In this document: piece by piece, positions 1-15,100 of the stretch
Layout of the letters: the number at the start of each line of letters is the position of its first letter
Numbering within the stretch: the first letter of the stretch is position 1
NCBI GenBank assembly: GCA_964651475.1
Contig: CAZYXV010000017.1
Span: 1 to 64,000 of the forward strand
Length of the DNA stretch: 64,000 nucleotides
Origin: JBGSMF01 sp964651475
GTDB taxonomy: Bacteria > Chloroflexota > Anaerolineae > Fen-1058
Direction: 5' to 3'
Notes under the pieces: model-generated
What the model saw: the letters and a program-made list of their open reading frames with translations, nothing else
What the model was told of the DNA's origin: nothing
Databases searched by the model: none
Made by a program: the position numbers and the translations under genes

Positions 1-135
1 GCAATGACAGGATTGTGAAAAATTGCAATTTATGACCGCGTGCAGTATATCTGGTCTGGATCAAAAGTTGGTATTGCAAGGTTTGTCATCATGCCCTTTC
101 GGTGTTACCCAGTTTTCTGCAAGTACTTGCCGGCA

Positions 136-3100
136 TCAATCTTTCTTCATTATCAAGGGCAGGTAGATAGAGTGCTTCCAGTTGACGACGACAACCACCG
201 GTCCATCTATATTGTTCAGCGCATTCGGGTCAACGATGCCGGCCGGCGGCTCTACGCTCACTTGGCTTCTAAACACCCCGCTCCAGTTGACGGTCCTGGC
301 CGACACCGTCAGGTTGGCTGGCGTAAAGCCCGACAGTCCCATTGTGCAGGTCATCACTTCTGTCCCGCTGCTCCACTGGCAGCCCGGCCCGCCGGCCCAG
401 GCGACGGTATCAGCCGGGCCAAAGTTAAAGGTCAGCAGCGCAGAGGTGACTGACGTCGGCCCGGCGTTGGTGACGGTAGCGGTGTAGGTAATCAGGTCGC
501 CGGCCAGTACGTCGCCGGTTCCGTTCCGCGCCAGGCTCACGCTCATGTCAGCCTCCTCGGCAATTGTCTCGCCTGTGGTAAAGACCCATGTATAGGGCAG
601 GTCCTCCAAGCTCTGATTGTCTTGGTTGGCGCCGGCCAGCACCTCCACGTGATAGGCAGTGTTGGGCGCCAGATAAGGATGGCTCAGATTGACGCGCATG
701 TGCTCTGCGTTCCAGGTGGGTGTCAGAAGGACCGTCGGGCTGATGACGAGATTGAGTGTGTCTGTCTTCATGGCCTGGCTAAAATCCATGACGATAGGCT
801 GGTTGCGCGCCACATTGGTAGCGCCGTCGGCCGGGATGACTTGCTCAATACGGTTGGGCTGAGGAGGCAGGCTCAGATTGAATGGCCCGGCATAGCTGAG
901 ATTGCCGGCCCAATCTTCGGCCTCGACCCACACCCGATAGTTGCCGGCCTGGAAGGGGCTGGGGGCGGCGTGATAGAGCCAGGCGCCGGCTGTGTTGGAA
1001 ATCACGGTCGCATACTGGCCGCCATCCGGCAGCGTCATCCGCGCGCGCATCAGCCGCACTCCCCCGCCATCGCTGACCGAGCCGCTGAGATAAAGGAGAT
1101 TGACGTCGGTCAAGGCGTGCGTGACTGTGAGAACCGGCGCTACGTTGTCCAGGCGGTAGGTCAAGGTCGTCGTCGGGCCGCGCAGGCCAACGCTATCAAT
1201 GACGACCAGTGTGCGGGTTTGGGTTACGCCGTCCAGGCTGGCCACCGGCAGGCTGTAACGCCACTCGCCGGCCGTCGCGCGCTGATACCCAGAGGCATAG
1301 TATTTCACGGTCAAGCGACTGCGCAAGTACATTCCTCGATTATGTCCCTGCGTGTCGCACATTGACAAATACCATGTGTCTGTCGCATAACTGCCTGTCC
1401 CAAAGACACTGAGCGAGCCGGCCGGGCGGCGCACCGCCTCATAATCAGGCGGGAGAGTTGTGTGATCGGCGCCATCTTTCCACAGCGGCACAGCCGCTGC
1501 ATCGTCAAAAGTTACATTGTAATTTTGAACCAGGGAACTGCCAGTGCCAGGCGCGGCCAGCAGTGAACTCAGGTAGTTCGGTTGCGGCGACGATCCGTAC
1601 GTTAACTCGATCCTCAAATCGCTCCGGTTGGGATGAGAGATCACCAAGCCAAATCCCACGTCCCATATAAGATTAGAGCTAGAGATTCTATGGAAAATAC
1701 CGCGGGCGCCCAAATCGCACCTGGGAATCCATGCGGGCGTTCCCTCAGCGACATTGTCGGTGATGTTAACTTTGAACGGAAGTTGGTCCGGCGGAACCAG
1801 ATTGCTAATCCGAGTGCAGTCGCCGCTGGCCGAGTCGCAAACATCCAGCGCTTCAAGCAGGCGGTTATCTCCTGCTGCGCCGCTCCAAAGCATTTCATTC
1901 GGCCCAATCCACCCGTCACTCAATGCGGCCTGGGTCTCACTACTAAGCGATAGCGTTGGAGATATGGCATCTACCAGATAGACTTGTGTTGGTTTGTTAT
2001 TGACGACAAGGTTGCCCCGCGCAAACCAGCCCGAAGTTTGCCCATACACATCGGTGGCGCGGGCGCGCACATAGACCCGATCATAATCGTTGAGCTGCTC
2101 AATAGTCACCGGGCAGGCCCATTGCCGGTCTGCGGGCGTTGGGTCCACACAAGTGAACGTCAAGGTATTCGTAATGAGGGGCGGATAGCCGCTTTGCAGA
2201 TGATGGGTTTCGATCTGCACCGTGACGGTCGGCGCGCTGGACTGGTCGTACACCATGCCTTGAAACACGGTCTCGCCCAACCCAATCAGGCCAACGGCCG
2301 GGTCAGGGCTTGTAATGTCAATATATTCTGGGCCGGTCTGGTCAACTTCGTAATCCACATAGAGCCATTCCTGCGGATAGATGTAGCGCGCGGGTGGGCT
2401 GTAAATGGTGTCTTTATCTAGCACTACTATGCCCAAAGTGGCCCAGCCGTGATCATTCGCCGCGTCGTGTGCTGTGTCAATCACCCCCGTCAAGGTCCGG
2501 GTGATCCAACTACCCGCCGGGAGGGTGATGGGCAGTGTTTGAGTGATGCCGGTCAGGCGCAAGTGCCCCCAGCTTTGAGCGCGCAAGTGCACCCCGCCGA
2601 TTGCCGTCTTGCCCGTATTTTCCAGGCGCACCGTTACGCTGACCGGCTGGCCATTCCCCACCGCCGGCGCGTTCAAGTCGTTCAAGTATGCCAGCAGCGG
2701 GCGAATATTCACCGACACAGGAGTAGAGGTGTCAATCTGCGGGGTACAGCCCGGCGCATTGGGAGTGGCAAAGCAGGCCGGGTTCTGTATGCTGCCCCAG
2801 CCAGTCAGTCCGGCCAGGTGTTCAGACACAGAGATAGGCAATCCATTGCCCAACAGGCTATAGCCTAGACCAAGCGCCCCAGCCTCCAGGCTCACATGCA
2901 GGTCAGTTGTGCTCTCGCCATCGCGCGGGCAGACACCGTCGCCCACTGACGGCCAATAGTAGCGCTGGTTCAAGCCCCAAGGTTGGTTGATTGGGGGGTT
3001 GCCAGTGGCCCACTGGCTGTTGACTTTGTTGCTGCTCGGCATAACGGCCCACAGCCTCAAGATGTCTGGCTGGGTGGCAAAGGCGGCCAGCCCCAGCGAT

Positions 3101-6100
3101 TGGCTGACGGGATGGGTGATGCCCAAATCGGTGAATGGCACGTACAAATCGGTCACGGCTGGGGATTGGCCGGCGTCAAAAGTGTATTTGAGGCCTGGCG
3201 CGGGAACGGCGGTCCAATTGCTTCCTGTGTAGTGCCGCAACTGGACGCTTGTGCTGAACGGGGCAGTTGGGTTGAACTGCACATGGATTGCCCAGTCGGC
3301 CGCCATGCGATAGGTGGTGGTCTGAACGCGATACGTGGGCAGGTAGACATCATCGCCGTACTTGCCAAACGGATCATAGGCCAGCGTGCTGCCGCCCTCT
3401 TGGGTATCCAGGTAGACGAACAAATTACCATCCGTTCTCCAATCGGCGCCGCCCCAGGTCATGCGCAGGCCATCTCTATCCCATGCCGCGTAAAAAGCCT
3501 GCGGCTGGCCGGCCCCGCTGGGCAGCACGCGCCCGGCGATGCGATTATCCTGTCCCAGTTGATTGCACTCGGCTTGCAGCCAACCACAATAAGGCTGGCC
3601 GCCAGTCTCGCCTTCACCCATATCCACATAAACCGGGGTGAGTTCGTCGTCAACATACACCGGCCCCAGTTGCTTTACGCCGGGATTATCAAATGTGTCC
3701 ATGCTAGACAGGCGCGCCCATAGCTTGTACTGCTGGCCGGCAGTAAAGCTCGCTTGCGTCGCCGTCAAGGGTAGCGTCTCGGCCTGCTGCACATGAGCCG
3801 GGGTAAGCTGCTGAGGATCATTGAACCACTCGACGGTATAGCCAGCCAGGTCTGGGCTGGTGCTGCTCGACCATTCCAAGTTTAGATTGGGCGACAGCAC
3901 ATCCGCGATAGTCATCCCTGGTGTAATTGCCTGCCCACCACTATAGGTCAGTGTCATGGTGATGGGCGGATCGGGCGGCACGGCATCGGCTGGCACAACC
4001 CGGCTGGTTTCGGCCACTCGCCCGGCAATGTCGGTCGCACGCACCGTCAGAGTGTAAGAGCGTCCCTCTGGGGGAGCCGTCAAGGCCGAATACAAGTTGG
4101 CCGTCCACGGTTGAGACGACAGTGGCCAGGTCTGTGAGTAGATTGCATCTTGCCAGCCGCCATCGTCCAGCCGGACAGTCAAGCTGTCCAGCCAGGTGGC
4201 TTCGCTCACCAGACCGCTCACCTTGATAATGCCACGGTCAAAGTTGGCGCTGTTGATTCGCTCGGTGCTCAAGCTCACAGCCGGGGGAGTGAAATCTACA
4301 TAGACCTTGCTGAGCGGACCGGCCAGGTCACCCACTGGCGCGGCTGAGCTAATCACCGCGCCAGCCCAGTCGCTCAGGCTGGCCCACAAGGGATAGACGC
4401 CCTCTTGGGTGGGTGTATAGGTGGTGTTCCACGTGGCTTGCTGTATGCCGCCCGGCCAACTGGTAGCATAGATATCCTGAATCCCCAGGATCACGTGGAG
4501 GTTTTGGAGGTCATTCTGAGCGTACGCGGCCCCGGCGATTGCCAGTGGGGTCGCCGGTGTGCTGATGACGACGGAAGCCGTGGGCGTCACAATGACCACG
4601 CCCAGCGGCCAGGCCAGAGTGGTCGTGTCGCGGACTACTGTTGTGCATTGGCCCATTCCATCGCAAGCCACCAATTGATCATCTGGACTGGCGTAGAGTG
4701 TTCCCGCCAGTGGCGAGGTGTAGGTGTACAACTTGGAATACGAAAAGACGGCAGTGAACCAAGGCTCGCTGTGAAAAGTGGAAACTGTGCCAGGTACTGG
4801 GCAGGTGTAACCTTCCGCGCTCAAGTTATAGTCCCAGGCCAGGCAGCGGTAAAAGTCAAGATCGCCGGGGAAGCGCGGGGCAATGTGGGTCAGAATCGCT
4901 TCTGGCGCTCCGCTGTCCACCTCACCTTGCCAGACATTAGGCAGGGTAAGGGTATGGCTCAAACGGTCAGTGGCGCGCAGGTACAGTTGGTGCGCGCCCT
5001 CGGTCTGAGCCGGCACTTGATAGCTCCATGTAGAAAAGGTCTGATTAGCCGGGTAAAGTGTAGCCGGCTGCCATTGGATGGTGTTTGGGTTGCCCCAATC
5101 TTTCAAGTGCAGCAGACCAACCTCCAGTGTGTATACATTGGTTGGGGCTGGGCGGGCCAGCGCCAAGATTTGGTCCGCATTGAGTGGGCGATCATAGACT
5201 ACCAACTCGTCCAGTTGACCTTTCAGGCCCTCGCCGATCAGCCAGTCGTCCACCGGGTTGGGCTGGCCAGCCAGTGTGCTGGTGATAGTCTGCATTACCT
5301 GGCCGTTGATGTAGAACGTCACCGCAACGCCGCCCTCGGCCAGGGGGGCCATCACAGCCGCCAGGTGTGTCCATTGGCCAGCCGGCAGCGCCGGGCCAGC
5401 GCTTGTGAATGTCTTGACACCATACAACTCGAGACGTTGCTGGCCGTCCAACAAGTACCAGTCCAAACCAGTGTTGGGGCTGATGACCTGGCTGGCGTCC
5501 AGGAAGTGCTGCTGGCCTGCGGTATCGCTGGGATTGACCCAGGCCAGCAGGCTAAAGCTACCGGCGCCGGCCAGCTCACCCAGCCGCCGGTTTGGCCCCA
5601 GGTTGATCGAGTCGCCGCCATCCAAGCTCAACGCCAGGCCAAATCGCCCGCTCTGGCCTGCTTGTGGACATGCCCCAGCGGTGCAGGTTCCCAGAGCATG
5701 ACCGGCCGCGGTGTCTTGGAAGCGTGTTGCGCCGGACGGCTCTTCTAGGTGCATTGCCAATATCTGGCCGGTTGGGTAGGGCAGTGTGCTGAACGTGCCA
5801 CTGATGGTGGGCAGGCCGCTGGCCAGCGTGCCGCTGAGCGCCCAGGAGCCTGCAGCGACCCGGTACACATCGGCCACAGGCGCTTGGCCGTCCAGTTGAA
5901 CGGGTGATTGCGCTGTCACGGCCTGTGTGCTGCGGGCGCGCGCTCCAAATGCCGTCATGCCTCGCAAAGTGTTGGTGCTGAGGTTCCCCAGGCGGTCGGC
6001 GGCGTCCATTTGAACAGTATAGAGACCGTTTAGCGGGACGGTGGCGGTATAGATGATTTGCCAGGTGTTGCCGCTGACTGTGGCCAACTGCGGGCTGCTG

Positions 6101-9100
6101 ACGGCTCGCCCCAGGCTGTCCAGGAGCGTGATAAAGACCTTGCCCACGCCGCTGCCGCTGTCGGTCACGCTCCCGTACAGGCTCAAGGGATGGGATGTAT
6201 CCAGCACCACCTCTGCCCCGGTCAGGGCCGCGTCGAGGTTGATGGCGGGGCCGGTACTGTCCACGTTAAACGGCTTGGTGAGATGGCCCACGTGCCCCAC
6301 GCTGTCGGTCGCCCGCAGTTCGAGTGTGTGCGCGCCTTCAGCCAGGTTGTGGTCTGGGTTAAAAGTCCAAACCCAAGCAGCATAATCCTGAATGGGCGTC
6401 TGCCAGCCGCCGCCATCCAACCGGTACTCGACACCGGTGACAGCCGAAGTAGCGTCGCTGACGATGGCGGCCAAGACCATGTCGCGGTTTGTGATGTAGC
6501 TTGGCAAATCGAGACTGATGACTGGATTGTCGGCGTCAACGGTGATGTTGTGCGAGACGGCCGTGTCGTACCAGTGGACCTGATATTCGTAAATGTGCTT
6601 GATGGCGCGCGCGCCCAGCACATAGTTATAAACTACCACCTCGTCAGTTTGCCCAACCAAATTTTGGCCGATGAGCAGTGGGCTGGCGTCGTAAGCAGCC
6701 GGGGGCAGGTCGCCAATTCCAACTTTGTTGCCATTGACGTAGAGCGTAGCGTAGTGGTTGTCGGTACTATAGGTCGCCAGGATGTGTGTCCATTGGTTGA
6801 GCATCAGGCCTGGATAATCTGGCAAAGGCTTGAGCGCCTGGGATGGGTCAGTCCCTTCCGTTCCGAAATAGACCAGCGTGCGTGTGACGGTCTCGCTGCG
6901 GCCCGGGATGAACAGGCTGAAAGATCCCTTGCCAGCCAGGATTTGGTTAGTGGTGGTGAGTTCCTTGCTCAGCTTGAACCAGCCGCCAACGCTGAAACCA
7001 TCCCGAAGGGTAATGTTGTTGTCAGGCTTGGTCAGGTACTGTGTGCCGTCGAATACAGTCGCCTGGCGCATCCAGCCTTTTTGGCCGGCGGCCGGGCAGG
7101 CGGTGCAGGTGGCGTCATAAGCATCGCCGGGCTGGGCGGCATTGTCAAAGTGGCTGGTGGGGGTAGTGCCGAGCGGCTCGTACAGGGCTTCGTCCAGGTG
7201 CAGGCTGGTGACCGGCGCCTCTTCTTTTAACCAGCGCACTTGTTCAGCCGTCAACGCGCGGCCGAACATGACCACCTGGTCCAGGTAGCCTTTGAAATAG
7301 CCGGTGCCCTGGCTGAGTGCTGTGCCGGACCCGATGGTGGTCTGTCCGGCGCAGGCCATAGAGGCGTTGAGGGCGGGCGTGTTGCCAACAAGCTCGCCGT
7401 CGCGGTACAGGTAAATCATGACCCCATCGTAGATGGCAGCCAGGTGGACCCAGGCATACTCCGGCGCAGGCGTGCTGTCCTTGACGGTGGCCGCCATGGA
7501 GGGTAGTGTCCAGATTTGCGCTTGTGGAACGCCGTTGTTGTCCAACCCCAAGCCAAAACCGCAGCCGCCGCTTTCTTTGTACGAAATGATTGGCTTGTAA
7601 GTTGCGTTTCCGCCTGGGGTGCGCTGTACCCATGCGGCGAGGGTGCCCCCTGTTATCCCATCGGGAGTATTCAGGCTGAGACTGTCGTCAATGCCGTCAA
7701 AGCGAGCGGCCTGGTTAAAGCGGCCGGGCAGGCCGCTGGCCGGGCAGGTGGCCTGCGGGTTGCATGTGGCGGTATAGCCATTGGCTGTGGCGTCGGCAAA
7801 CTCGGCCCGGCCGGGCGTCTCGTCCAGGTCAATCTCGAACACCCGCTCGGCCGCCAGGTACAGGGCCTGGACCTCGTCTTCCGACAGCGCCCGCCGGTAC
7901 AGCGCCAGCTCGTCCATAGCGCCCACGAAAGGAACAGAGGGGTTGGTGTGGCTCAGATACAGGCGCAGTTTGCCGTCGCCGCCGGGTTCTTCGATAACGT
8001 GCGCGAAAAGCGCATTGGTGGGCTGGCTGTAATCGAACGTGTAACTGCCGATAAAGTCATCTCCACCGCTGTCGTCGTATTCATAGACTTTGAGCTTGGT
8101 CCCGCCGCAATAGTCGTGTGGGTCAGCATTCGTGTAAAAGGTTTCGCCGGTGTCCACATCCTCAATGACCCCCCACCACCGGTGGTCATACCCATCGTCG
8201 TCGAAATAGCCGTAAAACTCGGCGTGATCGCCGGCATCACCTGGTTCATTTATGCAATACACCCTGGGATTTTCAACCTGGGCGCAGTGCGTGGCGCGCC
8301 CGATGTCGAAATTGTCGGTGCCTGTTGGCTTGCCGCTCAGCCCGCAGGTGCCTTGGAGCTGACCATTGACATAGACCTTGTAGCTGCCCCCGCTCGTTGC
8401 AGCATTGTAGTCGTAGGTGGCTACGACGTGATTCCAGGCGTTCAAGCTCAGCAGATCGGGGAAGACACAGCCGCGCCAGTTGCTCCCGTCACCAAAGCCT
8501 ACCTCTAGCCCAGTAGTGCCGGTGATAAAGATCGAAGGGTAGGCGTCGTCAGAGGGGGCGCCGCGATAGTTGCCGGGGCTGTCCCACTCGGGCGAATATC
8601 CCCACACGCCCTGCCGCCCGGTCGTGGTGGAATCGGTGGGCTTGATCCAGACTGACTGGCTAAACTCGCCCTTGGACAATTTCAAGGCGCTAGTGTCCGG
8701 CACACTCAGCGGCACGCCGTTCAATTGCACGCCGCGCTTCCGTGCGCCAGGGACAGACTCTGGGCACTGGCTGCCAAGACAGACAGCATGCGTTTGCACA
8801 CCTCCAGCTTCGTCTTGGGTGCTGCATGTCGTGAGGCCGCTGGATGTGGTACATTCCAGCGTGTCCAGGCTCAACTTGAAAATCGGTTGGCTGTACAGCG
8901 CCATCACCTGGTTGGCGTCCAGCGTGGTGGGATAAATCTGCACATCGTCAATCAGTCCTGCAAAGAAATTCGCCCCGGTTTGCAGGCTGCCGATGCGCAA
9001 GGAGGGTGGGCTGGTCAGGCTGGCCGTCGAGGCGTGCGTGTAGGCGACCAGCAAGCCGTCCACGTACAGCCTGATTATGCCGCTCTCCTTGTCGCGCGTG

Positions 9101-12100
9101 GCGGCCACGTGGTGCCACTCGCCGTCGGCGACAAACTCGCTCTTGATCGTTGTGTCGGGGTTGCCTACGCCGAACAACACGCGGCCATTGCCCAGGCTGA
9201 CGCCAAAATCATTGGCCTCCCCGGCCACGTTGCCGTCTACCAGCCCCATGCCGTACCACCACTGGTTATCATAACCAACCCATTGGTCGGATTTGAGCCA
9301 GAAAGCGATTGTAAAATCGTCGGCGATGGGACGCGGGATGGAGATGGCGTCGTCAATACCGTCGAATTGGACCGCCTTCCCGATATAGCCCGAGGCGCCG
9401 GCGGTGGGGCAGCTCGCGCCCGAGCATGTGCCATCGTTGCCGTGCAGCGAGCTATCGGTGAAACTCGTAGCGCCCGTGCTCTCGTCCAGCTTTAGCCACA
9501 GCGCCCGGTTGCCGGCCTCGCCGCGCAGGTCCGTCATCATTGCCCCGGCCCGTTGGGTCAAGCTGACCGGCCCCGAGGCGCTGATGGAAGAGTTCACCAC
9601 CGTCTGGTTGGTCACCGTCATCGCCTGGCGCGGCGCCAGGCTGTATACCAGCGGCTCTGGATGGGGGTCTTGGGAGGCTGGGAATTCGAGTTCGAGCAGC
9701 CCAAGCGCATAGATATCGCGCAGCTTGTTTTCAACCGTGGCGGTGTAGACGATGGCCTGCCCCGGCGCTACGATGCCGTCGGCGTCGTCAATGTCCGAGC
9801 TCATCTCTAGCACATTCGGCAGCGAGTAGACACGCGGGTTAAAGTGATACACCTGCTCCAGCTTGTCGGTCAGCCCGTCGCTGTCGGTATCGGGGTCGGT
9901 GGGGTCAGAAGTGACGTGGGTGTATAGGGGTTGGTCGTTTGCGTCAAAGGCATAGACGAAATCCCATCCATCAACCTCTTCCTTGTCGCTCAGCCCGTCG
10001 CCGTCGCTGTCGGACAGTTGTGAGCGGGTGTTGTAGCGCATCTCGTCGTAATCGTTTAGCCCATCGCTGTCGGCGTCGTTGGCCAGGGCCGGCAGGGCGT
10101 GCTGCAGCTCGTAATAGTCGCTCAGCCCGTCGCCGTCGGTGTCGGTGTAGGCGTCGTCGGGGTCGTTGCCGCCGCTTGCCCGGCTGCGCAGCCCGTCGCC
10201 GTCGGCGTCTGCCAGGGCAGGAAAGCGCTCGTCCCAGGCCAGCGTATAGCCTCCATCGCCGTCGGGGTCAGCTAGCGTGTAAAACTCGTCCAGCGAGGCC
10301 GGGAAGACGTCGAACTTGAAATTGTCGCCCAGCGAGATGTCCATGCTGTCTTCCTTGTCGCGCAGCCAACACAGGCTGGGCGGGATGATGGTAAAACGCA
10401 CCATCAGCGGGTCGGACACACATTCTTGGACCAACGTGGCATAGCTTTCCACCAGGTGCAATGGAGGGCTCCAGTTGATGCCGGCCTGGGTAAACTTGAC
10501 GTTGCCGGTCTCGCCGGCGCGCTGGGTTGCCTTGTAGCGCCGCTGGTCCAGCGGGTTTTGGGCGACCTTGTCCCACTCGTCCCACATGTCCCGGATGTCA
10601 ACCGATTTCTTGTCGTCCTTGTCCGGCGTTATTTTGTAGCGAAATGCGGCCTCTTTGAGGAAGAGGTCGGCAAATTGCCAGATGTAGAGAATGCCTGGCC
10701 CAAAGTTGTCAATCAGGTCTTGCAAGGTGGAGAATTTGCCATGTTCGACCAGGTCTTCGATCTCGCGCTGCATCTTTTCTGGCTCGAAGGGTGCGTTGCG
10801 ATAGAGGGTGGTGATGATGTCGGCCTTGACGGTCAGCCGGTTGCCCACCATAAAACCCCTGGCCGGGTCAACCAGCTTTAGGCTGAAATTGGTCGGGATC
10901 ACGCGGTTTGGCGCTTGCAGGTCAACCAGGGGGGTCTGGTCGTAAATCAACAACTCGACGCCCTTGGTGAGCAAGCCGGTGATGCCGCCGCAAACATAGT
11001 TCTTGACAATATCCCACCCCAGGCCGTTGGGCTTGGCCGTTTTCTCGACAACCGTGCAGGCCAAGATAATCAGCGCGTCAATCGCGCCAATGATGGCGAC
11101 GATGATTGGGCCGGCAATGGGAATAAGGCCGATTGCCAGCATCCAGGCTGCCACAATGATCGTGGCCACCGCAGCCGCCAGCGCCTGGTCAAAGGCCAGC
11201 GAACCAAACGCAATCTTGCCGGCGATCACAGTGACCAGGAACATGCCGATAGCGACCACTGCTGTGACGATCAGGGCGATGACGGCCGTAACGACTGCGG
11301 CCCGGCTGGCTGCCTGAAAGGTCTTGGTCACGCTGGCAATGGTGCTGCTCAAGCCATTCCTGGCGATCAGGGGGACAATATCCTTGATGGCCATGAGGGA
11401 TTTGGCTGCCAACCCCACCATGAGAGCCGCCATGATGCTCTGGCAGATGTACTCTTCCCCAGGCACGTGGATGCCGGCGAGAGACAGGAGTGTAGTCGTG
11501 GCGTAAAGCATGGCGGCCAGGCCGATGGCGGCCGCCGCTATTCCCAGCCCCGTCCCGCGAACGACTCGCCACGCGAGCGAGTCGCCTTTGATCGGGCCAA
11601 AGCCATGCAGCAGGAGGTTTTTCAGTGTGGCCATGCCGCCGCCATAGCCCTTGGCGTTGTTCTGGCCAAGCGCCTGGAGAAACTCGAGCTGTGCTTTGGC
11701 GGCGTCTGCTCCAAAGACAGCTTTGAGCGCCTTGGTGTCCAACAACTGCCGGCCAAAGGTCCACCAATTGGAGTGGTCCGCTATCGCCACGTGGGCCGTG
11801 ATCTCTTCTACCACGGCCTTGGCCGCTGCGCCGGCGCCGGCGGCCGCCTTGAACGACACGTCCTCGTCCTGGCAAGCATAATCGAAGGTCAGGGGAGTGC
11901 CGTCCAGCTCGACTGCCCGGTTGAGGCCGGTATACATGCCCAGGTAAAACGAGGTCGCGATCAGGCCGGCGCCCGTCACCGCGTCGGCGTCCTGTCCCCA
12001 GCCGCCGGCAGCCTGAAAGACAAGCCCCAGGCGTGCCCTGAGCTTGACCGCGTACTCGTCAACCGGATCCGACTTCCACTTTTGCGCTTCGCTGTCGTAT

Positions 12101-15100
12101 GCAAACGGCGCCCAGCTCAGTGAGGCCAGCACATTTTCCGCCACCAGATCTTTGGCCATGTTCACTTTTATTTTTGAGGTCTGCAGGATGCCTTTGTAGG
12201 GTGACGCCGTGTATTGGACGACCTGGCTGTTGTCGTTCAAACTGATCAGGCGGAAGCGCTCTTCGCGCGCAAAGAGCAGGGTGGGATTGGCGATCTTGGG
12301 CTGGCTGCCGTTCATAAAGGCGCTGTTCAATATCTGGGGCGTGATCGTCATTGGCAGCGTGGGCAAGTAGCCCTGGTGCGGGAAAGAGTGGGTCACTACC
12401 TGCAAAGCGTCAGCCGGGATGCCCCATCGCTCGGTTTCGTTGGCGGTGCTGCCGGTGTGGAAGCGCGTCCAAATGTCTTCCAGCGTCAAATCTCGCACAT
12501 CGCCATAGCCGTCGCCGTCGGTGTCTCGCCCGCGGGCGGCGATAAAGGTCTCGTCCAGATCATTGGCCAACGCCCACAAGTAGGATTCGTAATAGCTGGC
12601 CGCGTTATAGCCGTGGCTGAGGGCATAGTCGGGCTGTTCGTAGACGACGGCGGTTTTCAGGCCGCGATCTTCGCGCAGTTCAAAGCCGGTCAGGTACCAG
12701 TCGTCATAGTAGGAATGGACGATTGTTGTCATTTCATCCCAGTGAGAAATATCCTCGCACCAGTCCGCAAAACGGTCCTCGTCTTCCAGGTGTGGCTCAT
12801 AGTCCTCAGGCACCGAACGGCACACATCGTTCTTGGCCTGGATGGCCCAAATCAGGCGGGCTGTCTGGGCGGGGCCTCCGTCTGCCACGCCGGTCTGCCC
12901 ACTGGCGGCCACGCTGGGCCAGTAAGCCATGCGAGCGGAAAATGCCACCGGACTTTCTCCGACCGGGTCTTTGACCAATGCCAGCGGCACATAAGCGGCT
13001 AGATCGCCCGCCTCGTTGAACTTGCGGACCGTGATATTGAACATGTCAGTCTGTCTGGCGTCTAGCCAGGCCGTCACAGGCGTGCTGGCCGTGATTGGCG
13101 GCGCGCCCGGTAGAATAGGCAGGTTGCCATAATGCCCTTCCTTGTAGGGGATGACGATCTCTAGCATCGGGATCAGGCGCATGTCGCCATTGGCGTCCTG
13201 ACCGCTGCTCCCAAAGGTCGTGTCGTGGACGCGCTGGATCTGGCCCTCGGTGTCGCCCGAAGGCCAATCGAGCACATTCAGGCTGTACCACAAGTGCTTG
13301 GGATTGACCGGGCGCAGTTGAAAGTCGGCAAACACCGGCGTGTCGAGCTTGAGATTGTTCATCTCGAAGGTAAATGCCTGGTTGGCCAGCCCGACCAGCT
13401 TGTTGGTCATGGTGATGCTGATCTGGCTGACGAGGCGAGTGCGGGCGGTATCAACCTGGTCCGGCACGCCGTCGTTGTCGTCGTCGAAATCAAAAGCATC
13501 TGGTGTGCCGTCCAAATCGGTGTCAATTTGCGAGTTGCTGCACCGGGCGCTGCCGTCGGGATTTGTAAGGCCGCAGGCTAGCTCACCACTCTCGCTGACG
13601 GGCGCCTCAAGGCGATCAATGATCTGATCGCCGTTGCTGTCTACGTCCAACGGGTTGAGATACCAGTGCTTGGCCTGGTCGTCCACAAAGCCGCGCACCT
13701 CGGCCCCGTCGTTGATCCCGTCGCCGTCGCTGTCGGGGCCGTTGGGGTCGGTGCCCAGGTCGAACACCTCGGTGCTATCCTTCAGCCCGTCGCCGTCCGT
13801 GTCGGCCAGGGCTGGATCGGTACCGATGCAGCCCTCTTCCACGTCGGTCAGGCCATCCAGATCAGAGTCGGTGCCATCGTCCGAGACTAGCTCGTCGCAC
13901 AGGTTGGATGATGTGGAAGCGGAGGCGGATGCCAGGATGGATGGCGAATGGCGGATGGCGGATGGCGGATTGTCCGCGGTCCGAGATCTGACGTCCGAGA
14001 TCGCCAGCGGGTCGTGCTGTGGATTCCAGTCCTTGGCATTCAACTCGTCCTGCATCTCTTTCTGCGCTTTGGCCGTTTCGCGCTCACGCTCGGATGTGGC
14101 CTGCGATTGAGCCTGGCGGACCGAAAAGGCATACACTTGCCGGCTTTGCAGCATCGGCGTGAGCAACATCGAGACAATCACCAGCCCGCAAACCAGCCCG
14201 TAGCGCACACGCGACGGATGAAACAATCCCCAACCGGCCAATCCCAATACAAGTGCCAGCAAGCTATAGGTGATCAGTTCATCAGAGCCGGGCAGCTCGA
14301 GTTGCCTTGGATCAAGACCGCTCACCCCAAGCGCCGCGCCGGGTGTATCGAGCCAGCCGGAAAAATCGGTGGTGATGGCTATTTCGACTTTCTCTTTGCC
14401 ATAGGGCGGAAACTCGGCGTGGATTACCTGGCGCAAGGGCAAGCCGCGGCTATCCAGCCAGATTTCGCCTTCGCCCGTCATATCCACGTATACTCGCGCT
14501 GTGTCCAGTTTGATGCCCGGCGGCAATTCACCTTTGCGCACCAACTCGTTCTCAAGCTGATCGCGCATATAAGCGGCAAAGGCTGGGCCATTGAGCTTGA
14601 AGCTATAGCGGCTAAAAGTCACTTGCGCCCCATCCGCCGGGTTCAGTTCGCGTGTCTCGCTGCCTTGCTTGACAACATCCTGAACACCGGCCAGGTAGCC
14701 CAATGGATCGTTGCCCGGCGCAAAGGCATGGCTCAAGTCGTCCAGGTCCTTCCATTCAGCCTGGCCTACTCGCCCCTGAGTCTTGCCCTCTGCCACGCGC
14801 AGCTCGATAGCGCCGTCGCGCGAGCCGGCGCGCCCCTCGCCGGCCCATAGCGCCATTTGGAGCGTGTCGGCGCGCCGGTCGGCCTGGCCCTCGATGTACA
14901 TGCGCTCGGTTTGGCTGCTGAGGCCGGCATTTTCCAGGTTGGGCAGCGGCCATGTGGTCTGAACAAGCTCAGTGGTGTAACGATAAGCTCCCAGGCTGTT
15001 GGCGCGCTTCCAGGCCGCCTCGACCTCACCGCGGTCAGAGAGTTGGGAAAGCGCGCCAAGTGGACGGGTTGCTATAACTAGGGCTGCAATGAATACAATC

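Noticed and set aside
136..14850. Many plus-strand ORFs of 200-450 codons opposite the giant gene
   Set aside because: All are antisense shadows of a high-GC coding frame with no ribosome-binding sites or recognisable domains.
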